Source: Candidatus Bathyarchaeia archaeon
Lineage (GTDB): Archaea > Thermoproteota > Bathyarchaeia > Bathyarchaeales > Bathycorpusculaceae
Length of the DNA: 64,000 nt
Direction of reading: 5' to 3'
NCBI GenBank assembly: GCA_041447175.1
Contig: CP166960.1
Location: forward strand, 2,248,519-2,312,518
The notes under the pieces: model-generated
The model's database searches: none
What the model was told of the DNA's origin: nothing
Seen by the model: only the letters and a program-made list of their open reading frames with translations
Position numbers and translations under genes: made by a program
In this document: in pieces, positions 1 to 8,589 of the stretch
Layout of the letters: each line of letters opens with the position of its first letter
How positions within the stretch are numbered: the stretch's first letter is position 1

Positions 1-552
1 CCCGCCAACGCGGGCAAATAATGCGACAGTGCTGGCGCCGAAACTGAAACCTATAACTTCATTTACAACTGTTGGTGCAGTGACAGCATCTAAGCCGCCG
101 AATAATGTAAAGACACCCATTACCCCTAAAAGGCCGATGCCCATAATGCCAAAACTAAGAACGGTTCCGCCTCTGAAGGCGATGTCTAAAGCTTTTGATA
201 ACCCTTTGGTTCTTGCAGCGTTCGCAGTTCTTGAGTTGGATCGAACTGCAATGTTTAAGCCTATGAAACCGGTTGAGGCTGAACAGACTGCACCAATCAC
301 GTAAGAGATTGCCATCAGGGGTGTCACAAAGAGGGCGATGCATATGGTGAGGACTACTACGATTACGGCTATAACTGTGTATTGTCGTTTTAGGTAAGTG
401 GAGGCGCCTTCTCTGATGTATGCAGAGATTTCTTTCATTTTGTCGGTGCCTTCATCTTGCTTGAGAATTTTCCAAGAAGTAAAAATTACAAATAGTATTG
501 AAAGAAGACCAGCTAGTGTTATAAACAAAGATAGACCAAAGGTGCCTACCAT
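1..552 (-). CDS. hppA: Membrane-bound proton-translocating pyrophosphatase, N-terminal part (cut by window edge)
   Basis: The 184 visible residues read as the start of an H+-translocating inorganic pyrophosphatase, which couples PPi hydrolysis to ion pumping across the membrane. The family hallmarks EGASTYLKRQY (about residues 48-58) and SNSRTANAARTKGLSKALDIAFRGG (about 105-129) are present, with hydrophobic segments before, between and after them. The family is usually around 650-750 residues, so roughly three quarters lies left of the window, including the catalytic loops and the residue that decides K+ dependence. The ATG at 552 is preceded by a GGGGGAA ribosome site, and a TATA-like TTTATATT lies about 50 bases further up. 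The family call is secure; the ion coupled cannot be judged. Confidence 0.93.
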   Translation of the reverse strand, partial: MVGTFGLSLFITLAGLLSILFVIFTSWKILKQDEGTDKMKEISAYIREGASTYLKRQYTVIAVIVVVLTICIALFVTPLMAISYVIGAVCSASTGFIGLNIAVRSNSRTANAARTKGLSKALDIAFRGGTVLSFGIMGIGLLGVMGVFTLFGGLDAVTAPTVVNEVIGFSFGASTVALFARVGG

Positions 553-599
553 TATGTTCCCCCTTGCTTGCAATAGTTCTGCGTAGTGTCCGCTCGTCC

Positions 600-609
600 A
601 ATATAAACT
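600..609 (-). promoter_or_regulatory. Probable TATA box for hppA
   Basis: Read on the minus strand this is AGTTTATATT, about 50 bases before the hppA start codon. That leaves room for a short leader carrying the strong GGGGGAA ribosome site. The element is typical of archaeal promoters; no BRE was assigned. Confidence 0.4.
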
Positions 610-907
610 TATTTAATAAATGTCTACAGCATTCACGAAAAAACAAATAACTTTGAATAAAAACATCTCGGTTATGAAAAACTGTCGCGGATACAGCGTT
701 TATAGACACAGAAACGCAATGTCCTTCGGACAGCAAGACAGAAAAAAAGACACCCGTTCAGCATCTTTGTTAATGAGTACGTCAAAGTTGTTTCTTCGCA
801 TATTTAATCTCCTAAGTAAGTACTGCTTTTTTACGTTTGTTCAGTTCTTATGGCTCTGGAATAGCAGAGAAGTGAACAAAGGAAGAAAAAGCACATAAAA
901 CGGTTTC

Positions 908-979
908 GTACTTAACAAAAAATCAACCGTACGAACAACAACCCGCATAAAGGATACATACGGAAAACGGTATTCCGGA
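908..979 (+). pseudogene. Decayed duplicate of the glutamate synthase 5' coding end
   Basis: Read from 908, this stretch gives VLNKKSTVRTTTRIKDTYG, then KRYSGQ. The true gene 200 bases downstream encodes YLNGKSTVGTNTRLKDTN, then TLSG, at residues 14-35. The match extends over about 50 bases at nucleotide level (acttaa, aaatcaaccgt, gaacaa, acccgc, aaag in the same order and nearly the same spacing). The copy has no start codon, runs into a stop near 1012 and lacks the cysteine motif that follows in the intact gene. It looks like the remnant of a tandem duplication or of an earlier 5' end. Confidence 0.55.
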
Positions 980-1069
980 CAGCGTAGTTTTGGCATAACA
1001 TTATATAGTTGAATGTTTGTACAGAAATCCATTGAAAATAAGCGTTAAAATGTACAAACATACAAAAAA

Positions 1070-2686
1070 GTGATTATGATGAGCGAACGTGTACAAAAAA
1101 ACAGCTCCTACTTAAATGGCAAATCAACCGTCGGAACAAACACCCGCCTCAAAGACACAAACACCCTAAGCGGAATGTGTCCAATATGCATCCGCGACTG
1201 CCCAGTTCTCTGCGAAATCAGCCTCTCCGCGTTTCGAGGACATGAAGCCCTCTACCCAGAACCTATTCAATTCGGTTCAAGCACCGCCGGCGCACTCAAA
1301 AACTTCGGCTTAGACTGGAGCCACTTCAGCATCCAAGCCGGCTTATTCGAAGCTCAAGGCATCAGAGAAAGCAGCGAAGACGCAATATTCCCCAAAGTCA
1401 ACGTGGAAACTCAAGTTGGCGGCATGCCGCTTAAGCTTCCAGTCTTGACAGGCGCTTTCGGTTCGACCGAAGTTGCTCGAGTCAACTGGGAAGGCTTAGC
1501 GACAGGCGCAGCTTTGGCAGGCGTATCCATAACTATCGGCGAAAACGTCGTAGGCATGGACACTGAATCAAAGCTTGCAAGCGGCAAGGTGATGGCCTCC
1601 CCAGAACTAAAACGTAGAGTGGACCTGTTCCGCAAGTTCTGGGATGGAAAATATGGCGATGTCATCGTCCAGACAAACGTGGAAGACCAAGAATTAGGCA
1701 TAGACGTTTATGCGTTGTCTCAGCTTGAAGTCAACATAATCGAGCGCAAATGGGGGCAGGGAGCAAAAGCTATAGGTGGCGAAGTACGCATCAAAGACCT
1801 ACAGAAGGCCATCCTGCTCAAGAAACGCGGCTACATCGTCATTCCTGACCCTGAAGACCTTACAGTCCAAGAAGCCTTCAGAAACGGGGTATTCAACACC
1901 TTCGAACGACACAGCAGAGTAGGCATACCTAAAGAGAAAAACTTTATCGAAGACATCGAATGGCTACGCAAACTAGGCGCCAAAAAAGTGTTTTTGAAAA
2001 CCGGCGCATATCGCCCCTCTGCAGTGGCTTACACGATGAAGTTTGCTTCAGAAGCTAAAATTGACGCATTAAGCTTCGACGGTGCAGGCGGAGGCACAGG
2101 CATGAGTCCAGTTCCCATGATGGACGAGATGAGCATACCTACCGTTTATCTACAAGCCATAGTTCTCAAATGCGCGCAGATACTTAAAAAGAAAGGGAAA
2201 CATGTTCCCGACTTAGTTATGGCTGGAGGATTCATCGAAGAAACCAGCATCTTCAAGACAATAGCCCTAAGCAACTTTGGAGAGGGATCATTAGTGAAAG
2301 CTGTTCTGATGGGACGTTCGCCGATTACGGCTGCGATGAAATCCAGCTACTTTAAGCAGCTTGCAGCTGAAGGCAGACTACCTAAACAGTTCGCAGACCG
2401 CTTTGGCACCACACCAGACAAGTTCTTCATCACCACACCTGAACTAAAAGCAAAGTACGGGGCACGGTTTGGCGAAATCCCCTTGGAAGCCATAGGCGTC
2501 TACACATACTTAACGGACCGCGTGGGGGTTGGTTTGAAGCAGTTGATGGCGGGTAACCGCAAGTGGAAACTAAACTTGCTTGGCAGAGGCGACTTGATGA
2601 GCCTTTCCGAGTTAGCGACCAAGGTCACGGGTATCCCGTTGGCAAGTGAAGTTGAGAAGGATGCTGTCGAGGCAATCCTCGAATAA
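1070..2686 (+). CDS. FMN-binding glutamate synthase-family protein (archaeal GltB domain 2 type)
   Basis: A 538-residue protein of the archaeal stand-alone synthase domain of glutamate synthase: an FMN TIM barrel that would make glutamate from 2-oxoglutarate and ammonia or glutamine nitrogen. An N-terminal C-x2-C-x3-C-x3-C motif (Cys37, 40, 44, 48) is suited to an iron-sulfur cluster. The barrel follows, with the family-typical FDGAGGGTGMSPVP segment in the C-terminal half. Amidotransferase and GXGXG domains are absent and not encoded next door, so partner subunits would be elsewhere. Start choice is uncertain among ATGs at 1070, 1076 and 1079; no clear ribosome site is visible. The exact electron donor and in vivo reaction are not shown by the sequence. 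Confidence 0.85.
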   Translation: MIMMSERVQKNSSYLNGKSTVGTNTRLKDTNTLSGMCPICIRDCPVLCEISLSAFRGHEALYPEPIQFGSSTAGALKNFGLDWSHFSIQAGLFEAQGIRESSEDAIFPKVNVETQVGGMPLKLPVLTGAFGSTEVARVNWEGLATGAALAGVSITIGENVVGMDTESKLASGKVMASPELKRRVDLFRKFWDGKYGDVIVQTNVEDQELGIDVYALSQLEVNIIERKWGQGAKAIGGEVRIKDLQKAILLKKRGYIVIPDPEDLTVQEAFRNGVFNTFERHSRVGIPKEKNFIEDIEWLRKLGAKKVFLKTGAYRPSAVAYTMKFASEAKIDALSFDGAGGGTGMSPVPMMDEMSIPTVYLQAIVLKCAQILKKKGKHVPDLVMAGGFIEETSIFKTIALSNFGEGSLVKAVLMGRSPITAAMKSSYFKQLAAEGRLPKQFADRFGTTPDKFFITTPELKAKYGARFGEIPLEAIGVYTYLTDRVGVGLKQLMAGNRKWKLNLLGRGDLMSLSELATKVTGIPLASEVEKDAVEAILE

Positions 2687-2692
2687 GCACTA

Positions 2693-2714
2693 TCCACCTT
2701 CTTCTTTTTTCCAG
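2693..2714 (+). terminator. Pyrimidine-rich terminator between convergent genes
   Basis: A C/T-rich run with six consecutive T's directly follows the glutamate synthase stop codon and precedes the end of the oppositely oriented treT-like gene. Archaeal termination commonly uses such T-rich tracts without a hairpin. Confidence 0.35.
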
Positions 2715-2721
2715 CGTACTG

Positions 2722-3969
2722 TTAAGCGGCTTGTTTTAGTTTTTCAAGGTCTTTGAAAAGTGTTAAGTGGTCCTTTAAGTGCCCCACAACCAAAAAGTTC
2801 TTACGCACATGTTCCTTGCCGTTGGCACCCATCTGCTTGGCTTCAGCAGGATGCTTAAGAAGGTAGAGCGTTTTCTCCGCTGCCTGGTCCACCGTGTCAA
2901 CCAAATAACCCGTTTTGCAGTCTAAAATTTGAAGCGGAATCCCACCAACTTTCCGACCAACAACGGGCACCTTTTTCCACAACGCTTCCGCCACAGTCAA
3001 CCCAAAGCCTTCCCGTGTGGAAAGCTGCAGAGCAACCTGGGAGGCTCGTTGGAAAGCGTTTACTTCCAAATCGTTAACTCCTTTCAGGTCGGTGAGCAAG
3101 TGAACGTCGGGGTCTTCGCCGATGTGCCGAGCCGTCTTTTCCAGATACAGCCAGCCTTCAGGGTCGTCAGTTGCCATTCCTGCAATTAGGAGAAGCTGAA
3201 CCTGCGGCATTTCCTTTTTCACCATGCGGTACACATCAACCGCCCCCAACGGGTCTTTCCATGGGTCAAAGCGGGCAACCTGAGTGATAATTGGCCTGTC
3301 AGGATGTACACCAAACTTCTCCAAAATACCTCTTACGGTGTCGTCAGAGAGGTCTTTGTTTTTTTCATTTAGAGGATTAATTGAAGGGGGGCTGACCTGA
3401 ATTTCGGGAACGTTAAGGCTAGGCATAACGTATTCTTTAGCCGTGAAAATCGCGCCCTCATAACGCCTGATGTACTGTTCCAGAAACGCCCAGACAGATA
3501 AATTAGGGGTGGAAAGGTCAATGTGGCAGCGCCAAATCCATTCACTATTTTGCTTTTTCTGAAAATTGATCAAAGCAGCGGGCTGATTATCATGAACCAC
3601 AACAAAGTCAGTGTCCAGAACAATAGACTCAGCGTTTGCCTTGTTGTAGTCAAGGTAAATTCTTTCTTCCTCTTCAGTTAAAGGCACATTCATGCCTTGC
3701 AGGGCGTTGTGGATTTTTTTGGTCACGTTAAAAAAGTCAAAAGCACCCTGAAGCACTTCCCAACGAACATCTAACCCGATGTCCTTCATAAGGGGAACCA
3801 TGCTGTTTAGAATCTCTGCCACTCCGCCCCCGAAAGCTGTGGAGTTCACGTGAGTTACGGATTTCTGCTTCAAGGATTCAGCCAAGGCTTTTACCGAATT
3901 GATTTCTTCTTTGCCAACGATTTTGGTGTAATCATCCAGTTTTATGGGTTTTACAAGTTCTACACGCAT
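2722..3969 (-). CDS. treT: TreT-type trehalose synthase (GT4 glycosyltransferase)
   Basis: A 415-residue retaining GT4 glycosyltransferase resembling trehalose glycosyltransferring synthase, which joins NDP-glucose and glucose into trehalose, reversibly. Diagnostic features are the N-terminal VTHVNSTAFGGGVAEIL segment shared by TreT and trehalose phosphorylase relatives, a DNQPAALI segment after the mid-N-terminal domain, and the GT4 signature EGFGLTVAEALWK with its E-x7-E near residues 333-341. It is transcribed away from treZ through a 142-base divergent spacer, so the two may share control. Donor specificity (UDP-, ADP- or GDP-glucose, or glucose-1-phosphate) cannot be read from the sequence. 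Confidence 0.85.
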   Translation of the reverse strand: MRVELVKPIKLDDYTKIVGKEEINSVKALAESLKQKSVTHVNSTAFGGGVAEILNSMVPLMKDIGLDVRWEVLQGAFDFFNVTKKIHNALQGMNVPLTEEEERIYLDYNKANAESIVLDTDFVVVHDNQPAALINFQKKQNSEWIWRCHIDLSTPNLSVWAFLEQYIRRYEGAIFTAKEYVMPSLNVPEIQVSPPSINPLNEKNKDLSDDTVRGILEKFGVHPDRPIITQVARFDPWKDPLGAVDVYRMVKKEMPQVQLLLIAGMATDDPEGWLYLEKTARHIGEDPDVHLLTDLKGVNDLEVNAFQRASQVALQLSTREGFGLTVAEALWKKVPVVGRKVGGIPLQILDCKTGYLVDTVDQAAEKTLYLLKHPAEAKQMGANGKEHVRKNFLVVGHLKDHLTLFKDLEKLKQAA

Positions 3970-4111
3970 AGTCTTGTGCCTTCAAACATCCAAAGAAGCC
4001 GACAAAGCTAATATTAAACAATCGACACTAATAAGTTTGTCACAGTTTTGCACGCTGACAACAGCACACCCTAACAGATATTTTAACGGTTACGTCAAAT
4101 GAGGAACGCAG

Positions 4112-5935
4112 ATGAAAATTGGAGCTAACTGCCAAAAAGAAAACTGCGAATTCACTGTCTGGGCACCCTACCACAACAAAGTCAGCTTAGTTGTAAATCA
4201 AGAGCAGCCAATACCAATGAACAAAGACCTAAAGGGCTACTGGAAGCTAACCCTCAAAGGCATCAGATCTAACACACAGTACCGCTACAAGATAGACCAA
4301 AAAGGCATGAAGCCTGACCCTGCCTCACATTTTCAGCCACAAGGCGTTTTTGGCGCCTCCGCTGTTGTTGACCACCACGCCTTCAATTGGAACGACAAAA
4401 CTTGGAGTGCCCCAAACCTTGCCGACATGGTTCTTTATGAGCTGCATGTGGGAACCTTCACCAAAGAAGGCACCCTAAGCGCAATCGTACCGCGCATAAA
4501 GCAGCTTTCCGAGTTAGGCGTGAACGCGTTGGAGCTTATGCCCGTGACGCAGTTTTCAGGGGAACGCAACTGGGGCTATGACAGCGTCTTCCCCTTCGCC
4601 GTGCAAAACACCTATGGCGGTCCCTTGGAGCTCAAAAGGCTCGTTCAAGCCTGCCACGCAAGCGGGGTTGCAGTGGTTTTGGATGTTATTTATAATCATG
4701 TTGGTCCTGAAGGTAGCTGTCTGGCGGATTTTGGCCCCTACTTTCTTGAAAGCCGCATAACGCCGTGGGGGTCAAGCATAAATTTTGACGGAAAAGACTG
4801 CAGGGAGGTTCGTAACTACTTTTTGGAGAACGCCCTTTTCTGGTTTGAAAACTACCATGTCGACGCTTTGCGGTTGGATGCTGTTCACGCCATCATGGAT
4901 GTCAGCCCCAAGCACATTCTAAAGGAAATGTCAGAAACAGTCGATGCCTACTTGAAACAGCGACATAAAAAAGGGTACCTTATTGCGGAAACAAACCAAA
5001 ACGACCAAATACTCATCCAGCCCCGAAGCGCGGGGGGTTTTGGGTTAGATGCACAGTGGCTAGACGATTTCCATCACGCCCTGCACGCATTGGTCACAGG
5101 GGAAAAAGCAGGGTACTATGTGGATTTTGGCCACGTAAGCGACCTAGCGAAAGCCTTGCATAAAGGGCTTGCTTATTCGGGGCAGTTTAGCCCGTTCTTT
5201 GAAACCAAACAAAGCACCTCATCAAAGCAGGTTTTGCCTGAACGATTGGTGGTTTTCTCGCAAAACCATGACCAGATAGGAAACCGCGCCCGTGGGGAGC
5301 GCCTAGTCGGCTTGGCGGGGTGGGAGGCAGCAAAACTGGCTGCGGCACTGGTGATTTTGTCGCCTTACGTTCCGCTGCTGTTTATGGGGGAAGAGTACGG
5401 TGAGCAGGCACCGTTTTTGTATTTCACGAGTTTTTCTGACCAAACCTTGGCGGATAAGGTGCGAAAGGGCAGACGAAAAGAACACCAAGAAGAGGCGTCT
5501 TTTTCAGAAATCCCTGACCCGCAGAGCATCGACACGTTTATGCGTTCCAAGATTAATTGGGAACAACGCAGCAGAGGAGCAAGCCAAAAAATGCTGGAAT
5601 ACTACCAGAGGTTACTGCAGGTGCGAAAGCATCTTCACGGCAAAAGTTCAGAGCAAAATTTTCGTATGGAAGTGGCGGAAGGCGAAACAGAAGGAGTCCT
5701 GCTTATGTCGCGAGAGGGTGCTTGGGGGTTGGTTGCCAACTTCAATAGCCACGAAGTGAAGACGGCGTTGGGGTCTGCACAGAGGGGCTTTGTGAAGGTT
5801 TTGGATTCGGCGAATACTGCTTGGGTGGGGCAGGGTGCAGTGCAGCCCAAAAAACCAGTTTCCCGACAGGTTTTGGTGGCGCCTTTAAGTGTAGCAGTTT
5901 ATGCTAACGCGGACTTGGTGAAGGTCTTTGAGTGA
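4112..5935 (+). CDS. treZ: Malto-oligosyltrehalose trehalohydrolase-like GH13 enzyme
   Basis: A 607-residue GH13 protein with an N-terminal beta-sandwich (FTVWAPYHNKVSLVV) followed by the (beta/alpha)8 barrel. The TreZ signature LYELHVGTFTKEGT lies near residue 110. Catalytic residues are visible: the nucleophile Asp near 256 (ALRLDAVHA), the acid/base Glu near 292 (IAETN) and the transition-state Asp near 388 (QNHDQIGN). TreZ releases trehalose from maltooligosyl-trehalose made by TreY. No TreY is encoded in this window, so the substrate must come from a distant treY or the enzyme may act on other alpha-glucans. An ATG with GAGGAA upstream gives a clear start. The stop overlaps the next gene. 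Confidence 0.87.
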   Translation: MKIGANCQKENCEFTVWAPYHNKVSLVVNQEQPIPMNKDLKGYWKLTLKGIRSNTQYRYKIDQKGMKPDPASHFQPQGVFGASAVVDHHAFNWNDKTWSAPNLADMVLYELHVGTFTKEGTLSAIVPRIKQLSELGVNALELMPVTQFSGERNWGYDSVFPFAVQNTYGGPLELKRLVQACHASGVAVVLDVIYNHVGPEGSCLADFGPYFLESRITPWGSSINFDGKDCREVRNYFLENALFWFENYHVDALRLDAVHAIMDVSPKHILKEMSETVDAYLKQRHKKGYLIAETNQNDQILIQPRSAGGFGLDAQWLDDFHHALHALVTGEKAGYYVDFGHVSDLAKALHKGLAYSGQFSPFFETKQSTSSKQVLPERLVVFSQNHDQIGNRARGERLVGLAGWEAAKLAAALVILSPYVPLLFMGEEYGEQAPFLYFTSFSDQTLADKVRKGRRKEHQEEASFSEIPDPQSIDTFMRSKINWEQRSRGASQKMLEYYQRLLQVRKHLHGKSSEQNFRMEVAEGETEGVLLMSREGAWGLVANFNSHEVKTALGSAQRGFVKVLDSANTAWVGQGAVQPKKPVSRQVLVAPLSVAVYANADLVKVFE

Positions 5936-8366
5936 AAAATACATCTGCATTCATGGACATTTTTATCAGCCGCCACGTGAAAATCCTTGGCTGGAAGAGG
6001 TGGAAGCCCAAGAAGCCGCACACCCTTACCACGACTGGAACATGCGCATAGCCGCGGAGTGTTATGCACCTAACTCAGTTTCCCGCATCATGGATCCCCA
6101 AGGACGCATAATCGGGCTGGTAAACAACTACTCGCAAATCAGCTTCAACTTTGGTCCCACGCTACTGTACTGGATAGAGAAACATGACCCTGAATTGTAC
6201 AAGTCGATTCTGGAAGCCGACAAAGAAAGCATGAAAAACTTTTCTGGACACGGCTCAGCCATCGCGCAGGTCTACAACCACATGATTATGCCCCTCTCCA
6301 ACCGAAGAGACAAAGAAACCCAAGTGAAGTGGGGCATACAAGACTTTCAGGCACGGTTTAGGCGGTTTCCTGAGGGCATGTGGCTACCTGAAGCCGCAGT
6401 GGACAACGAGACGCTTGAGGTTTTAGCGGAAAACGGCATAAAATTCACCATTCTTGGTCCACTTCAAGCCAAAAACGTAAGGAAAATCGGCGAAGAAAAA
6501 TGGACCAACGTGTCGGAGGGAAGAATAGACACAAAAAAGGCGTATTTATGCAGGTTAGCTTCGGGTAAAACCATAAACGTATTCTTCTATGACCGCACGG
6601 CATCAAACGAGGCAGCTTTTGGTTCCGCGCTTTCCAACGGCGAGTTTTTTGGGAACATGCTTTTGTCCCGGTTCAAGAGGGGAAACACAACAGGCTTAGA
6701 GAGTTTAGCCTCCGATGGAGAACTCTATGGGCACCACCACGCCCACGGCGACATGAGCTTAGCCTACTGCCTCTACTACATTTCTGCAAACAAACTGGCT
6801 CAAATCACGAATTTTTCGGAGTTTTTGGAAAAGTTCCCTCCAGAACACGAGGTTGAAATTATCGAGAACACGTCCTGGAGCTGCAGCCATGGGGTTGAGC
6901 GGTGGCGAAACGACTGCGGAGACAGCACAGGAACACACCCCACTTGGCATCAGGCATGGCGTAAACCGCTTCGTGAAGCTATGGATTGGCTTAGGGATTT
7001 GCTTGCACCCAGTTTTGAGGCAGAAGCAGGAAAATACCTCAAAGACCCCTGGGAGGCTCGGAACGAGTACATCCAAGTGATTTTGGATCGGTCACGGGAG
7101 AACGTTGACAAATTCCTCGCCGACCAAGCCAGCAGGGAACTCAGCGAGGAGGAGAAGCGGCGGGTTATGAAGCTGCTTGAGATGCAAAGACAAACCTTGC
7201 TTATGTACACCAGTTGCGGCTGGTTTTTTGAGGAAATTTCAGGCATAGAAACCACGCAGGTCATGATGTATGCGGCAAGAGCGATGCAGCTTGCCAAAGA
7301 AACGTTTGGAACAGAGCTTGAACCCGAATACGTTAACAGGCTAAAACAGGCGCCGAGCAACCGTCCTGAATATGGGGATGGCGCAAAAATTTACGAGTTA
7401 TTTGTGAAGCCTGCCATGACGGATTTAACGAAGATAAGCGCATTAAACATCATCTCGAACCTTCTTTTAGGAAACTCTCAGTCGTCCAACTCGTCCATGG
7501 CGGCTTCCAGCCGCAGCTTTGAGGTCACTTTAGAGGAATTGGAGAAGCGAGAAAGCGGAAAGTTCCGTTTGGCGCTGGGTCGCCTACGGGTTTTTTCACG
7601 GATAACGTTAGATGAAGACGTTTTCGGTTGTGCCGCTGTTTGGTTAGGTGACCATAATGTTTCCTGCGGGTCATACTGCCGCATGCCGCCTGAAGCCTAC
7701 AGCGCCATGAAAGTGGAAATTCGGGACAGCTTTGAGAAAGGGCAAATAAATGAAGCCATCCAGCTTATGCCCAAACATTTTGGCTCAAACACCTACAGCC
7801 TCAAAAACATGTTCAAAGACGACCAGAAACGCATCTTGGGCTTTGTAATTGAAGACGGCATCAAAAAGGCAGCGGGACTCTACGACATTGTATACCATGA
7901 CAATTCGGCGTTGATGCGCTTCATGAAAGACATCAGGTTCCCCATTCCCCACGCCTTCAAAGCCGCCGCCAACGTCATCGTGAACAATGGAATCACCCAG
8001 GTGCTTTCGGAGAAAGAGTTTGATGTGGAGGCGCTTCAACGGTTAATTGACGACGCAAAACACATGGATGTAGACATCGATTTGGAGCTTTTTGCACTTA
8101 AAGCCAACGAGAGAATCGCAACAGAATTCACAGAGCTTGCGCAGGCACCCGAACAGATTGAGCTTGTTTTGAGGATTAGTCAAACGGTGAAGGCAGTTAA
8201 AGCGTTGCCTATTCATTTGAATTTGTGGTTTTCACAAAACATCGCTTTCAAGATTGCGCATGGCCATTACAGAGAACAAAAAGAAAAGAAAGACGACCCA
8301 AACGCTCAGGCGTGGGTTGCAGCGTTTAGGCAGCTTTGTGATTTGATTGGAATACGGTTGGAGTAA
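5928..8366 (+). CDS. GH57-family alpha-glucan glycosidase with DUF3536-type C-terminal region
   Basis: An 812-residue GH57 protein. The N-terminal catalytic region opens with CIHGHFYQPPRENPW, carries the nucleophile motif GMWLPEAAVDNET (Glu near 155) and the general-acid motif DGELYGHHHAHGD (Asp near 263). The long helical C-terminal half resembles the DUF3536 region of bacterial and archaeal amylase/mannosidase-annotated GH57 proteins. The start is TTG at 5928, inside the last codons of treZ (8-base overlap), which implies coupled translation. Placement between treZ and malQ points to glycogen or maltodextrin processing. The exact linkage cleaved or transferred is unknown for this subfamily. 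Confidence 0.82.
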   Translation: MSEKYICIHGHFYQPPRENPWLEEVEAQEAAHPYHDWNMRIAAECYAPNSVSRIMDPQGRIIGLVNNYSQISFNFGPTLLYWIEKHDPELYKSILEADKESMKNFSGHGSAIAQVYNHMIMPLSNRRDKETQVKWGIQDFQARFRRFPEGMWLPEAAVDNETLEVLAENGIKFTILGPLQAKNVRKIGEEKWTNVSEGRIDTKKAYLCRLASGKTINVFFYDRTASNEAAFGSALSNGEFFGNMLLSRFKRGNTTGLESLASDGELYGHHHAHGDMSLAYCLYYISANKLAQITNFSEFLEKFPPEHEVEIIENTSWSCSHGVERWRNDCGDSTGTHPTWHQAWRKPLREAMDWLRDLLAPSFEAEAGKYLKDPWEARNEYIQVILDRSRENVDKFLADQASRELSEEEKRRVMKLLEMQRQTLLMYTSCGWFFEEISGIETTQVMMYAARAMQLAKETFGTELEPEYVNRLKQAPSNRPEYGDGAKIYELFVKPAMTDLTKISALNIISNLLLGNSQSSNSSMAASSRSFEVTLEELEKRESGKFRLALGRLRVFSRITLDEDVFGCAAVWLGDHNVSCGSYCRMPPEAYSAMKVEIRDSFEKGQINEAIQLMPKHFGSNTYSLKNMFKDDQKRILGFVIEDGIKKAAGLYDIVYHDNSALMRFMKDIRFPIPHAFKAAANVIVNNGITQVLSEKEFDVEALQRLIDDAKHMDVDIDLELFALKANERIATEFTELAQAPEQIELVLRISQTVKAVKALPIHLNLWFSQNIAFKIAHGHYREQKEKKDDPNAQAWVAAFRQLCDLIGIRLE

Positions 8367-8367
8367 C

Positions 8368-8589
8368 GTGAAAAGCCCGTTCGCCGCGCAACGCGTGCAG
8401 TTTAGCAGCAAGTTTGGCTTTGACCAACTCCAAGAGGTGCTGCCGTACCTGACTAAGCAGGGAACCTGCATCAGCAGACAAAGAAACCGAAAAGAAGCTA
8501 AGCAGAGTGGGACAGAATTGGCTATGGATGCGACAAAATTGTGGGCGCAGCGTCCAGTAGCACTACAAATTTATGGTGACGCGACATGA
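8368..8589 (+). CDS. Unrecognised 73-residue protein between GH57 and malQ
   Basis: A small frame starting at GTG 8368 behind a GGAG ribosome site (8360-8363), two bases after the GH57 stop codon. Its TGA stop overlaps the malQ start in an ATGA arrangement. That tight packing on both sides is the main argument that it is translated. The product is basic and polar (KSPFAAQRVQFSSKFGFDQ at the start) with no membrane segment and no domain I recognise. It could be a small accessory factor, or a decayed piece that keeps the operon translationally coupled. Confidence 0.4.
   Translation: MKSPFAAQRVQFSSKFGFDQLQEVLPYLTKQGTCISRQRNRKEAKQSGTELAMDATKLWAQRPVALQIYGDAT

Larger units (their letters stand above)
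553..1069. other. Intergenic region between hppA and the glutamate synthase gene
   Basis: 517 bases with no convincing gene. It holds the hppA promoter on the left, an AT-rich middle, a decayed copy of the 5' end of the downstream glutamate synthase gene (908-979), and a TATA-like ATTATATAG near 1000-1008 that could serve the rightward gene. Short open frames here have no recognisable protein features. Confidence 0.5.

Noticed and set aside
620-898. A 92-codon open frame in the hppA/glutamate synthase spacer
   Set aside because: No ribosome site, no domain, atypical composition; the spacer is better explained by promoters and a decayed gene copy.
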